Source: Trichopria drosophilae (lineage: Eukaryota; Arthropoda; Insecta; Hymenoptera; Diapriidae). From it: a stretch of 64,000 nucleotides of DNA. The stretch lies in contig CM059584.1 in assembly GCA_030407085.1 (NCBI GenBank), forward strand, positions 88,300,501 through 88,364,500, written 5' to 3'. Positions 62,791 to 64,000 of the stretch are shown here, in pieces. The position numbers and the translations under genes are program-made. How positions within the stretch are numbered: the stretch's first letter is position 1; the number at the start of each line of letters is the position of its first letter. The notes beneath the pieces were generated by a model. That model searched no databases, was not told the DNA's origin, and was given only the letters and a program-made list of their open reading frames with translations.

Positions 62791-64000
62791 GTATTTTTTT
62801 CCGGTAATTTTGTGAGAAGCGCCGCCGTCGAGGATTTCGGACCCGCGAAATCTCGCGCCCGGTCATAGTGCCGCGTGTTCCGTCCTTATTTTTTTTTTGT
62901 ATCCCGTAAAACAATTTTTTTCAAAGGAAAAATGTTCTTAGAATTTATCACAGAATCTACTGTTAACCGGTAGTCAGTGACTCGAGAATCACCCTGTGTA
63001 ATTCAAAATTTTGCTTATCATCACCTCTGAATAAGAACCGTCTTGCAAAGAAAATATTTAATTTAGTTTTGTTAATATTTGTACAATTTATACGGCATTA
63101 TGAATTACGGGAAAAATGATAGTTTTATGAATATGTCGTTTTATATTTATGTTTTGGAATTTTAGAATAGAAGTAAATAATTCTTTTCTTTCATTCAATT
63201 TATTTTTATTTCATTCACGTTTTAAGTATATGATTCTTTTGTTCTGTAACGGTGATTTCAAGTCCGGGCCACGTAGTTATATTAATTAATCAATCGTAAT
63301 ATTTTGTTGCAGGGGCCGAAATGGCCTAGGGCCGACTATGGCCCGAAACTAGAGACAAGGAAGGAGAAATAGAGAGAGAATAGTATTAAACGTCGAAACC
63401 GCGGAAAAAGAGTGCCGCGAAACGCGGAATTCGACACTTTTGATTCGACCTTCGGGAGTGACGCATCGTGCGTGATTAAGAGCTCATTTTTCGGTTGTGC
63501 CCAATTGGCACTTTTTATTTCGCTAATAGCGATAGTTTGATGCATTGCGCAAGGTGCACATTTGATGTGCAATTCATAGTGCGGTAGGGACTTTCTATTA
63601 CGAAATCGGGCAGATTTGTATATTGCGCACTTGCAAAAGCAAGAACTCCGAATCATTTTTATATTTTGTCTTTTTTTTGTATGCGACTTTTTTTATAATA
63701 TATATTCTGTCTCCGTATACGAGATGTTATTATTCTTTTATTCTCACTAATAATTTCGGAATACATTTTTCCGCATTTTCTTTCGGTAACGGCCGTCTCG
63801 TAAACTCACCGCGAGTGAGTTAGTCGGTGAACGAGTGTTTCGTCGAGGGTTGCGTCCATACCAGGACGTCGGTGCATGTCCATTTGGGTCGTCCGGAGGC
63901 CATTTGCTCGGACGGAGCCCGGACAACGTGGGTCGGCCATCCTGGCCTTTTTGGGTCGCACATCCGTCGGGAAAAACCGTTATAGTATAAATTCATTAAA
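62791..64000. other. unassigned sequence to the window end
   Basis: AT-rich to about 63,250, then mixed composition. TTTTGTTGCAG before GGGCCGAAATGG (about 63,305) looks like a splice acceptor, but the reading frame after it closes quickly. The GC-rich end (63,780-63,970, with GTCGGTG, GGACGTCGG and CGTCCGGAGG phrases) may be another mobile element. Nothing was named. Confidence 0.35.

Noticed and set aside
63305..63380. Exon after TTTTGTTGCAG
   Set aside because: The frame closes within about 20 codons and no donor or homology was visible.

Overview
This is a stretch of an arthropod nuclear genome, most likely an insect and plausibly an ant or other hymenopteran. The evidence is a spliced exon of the AMPK gamma subunit with insect-like wording (47,172-47,265, minus strand), a short TTAGG-type telomeric run, about 35-37% GC by eye with long AT-rich gaps, and a mix of mobile elements typical of insects. 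I see no bacterial features. Apart from that one exon, and one weak exon candidate on the plus strand, everything I can name is mobile DNA or simple repeat.

Layout. 0.5-4.5 kb: two R1-like non-LTR retrotransposon fragments on the minus strand. 4.6-5.2 kb: a possible gag fragment. 5.3-10.3 kb: diverged repeats, a piggyBac-like TTAA element (7,593-8,695) and a large interrupted palindrome whose centre holds TTAGG repeats. 11.8-12.5 kb: a solo LTR with a degenerate hammerhead ribozyme. 13.8-25.5 kb: a nested stack. An old purine-rich non-LTR element on the minus strand (fragments at 25.4, 20.7 and 16.4-15.3 kb) is split by a mariner-type element, by a 4-kb CR1/Jockey-like element with an intact 961-codon ORF2, and by another CR1/Jockey-like pseudogene that itself carries a Chapaev/CMC-like DNA transposon. 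25.7-32 kb: fold-back DNA elements, including a mariner derivative whose long inverted repeats are full of TCAAGGTCA motifs. 33.5-35.2 kb: a Penelope-like element (RT plus GIY-YIG). 36.8-40.8 kb: a LOA-like non-LTR element with an RNase H domain. 41.9-44.1 kb: another mariner head and a second purine-rich non-LTR element. 45.8-54.5 kb: two Ty3/Gypsy remnants, the AMPK gamma exon and a fold-back repeat array. 57.3-61.8 kb: a nearly full-length CR1/Jockey-like element with a PHD-finger ORF1, its ORF2 cut by a second hammerhead-bearing solo LTR. 62.2-64 kb: unassigned GC-richer then AT-rich sequence.

The most interesting results are these. (1) Two copies of one LTR family (11,831-12,470 and 58,946-59,659), each with TG...CA ends and its own 5-bp target duplication, both carry a hammerhead ribozyme. 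The second copy has every core position intact and a 9-bp loop-loop complementarity, kept in the first copy by a G-U pair. (2) In two related CR1/Jockey-like elements ORF2 continues in the same frame as ORF1 directly after a TGA-C stop and has no usable ATG, which suggests stop readthrough or reinitiation. (3) A family of about 123-bp GTCGCTGATTAC repeats is arranged as fold-back inverted arrays, once inside a TTAA-flanked element. Family names come from motifs I recognise; nothing was searched against a database.
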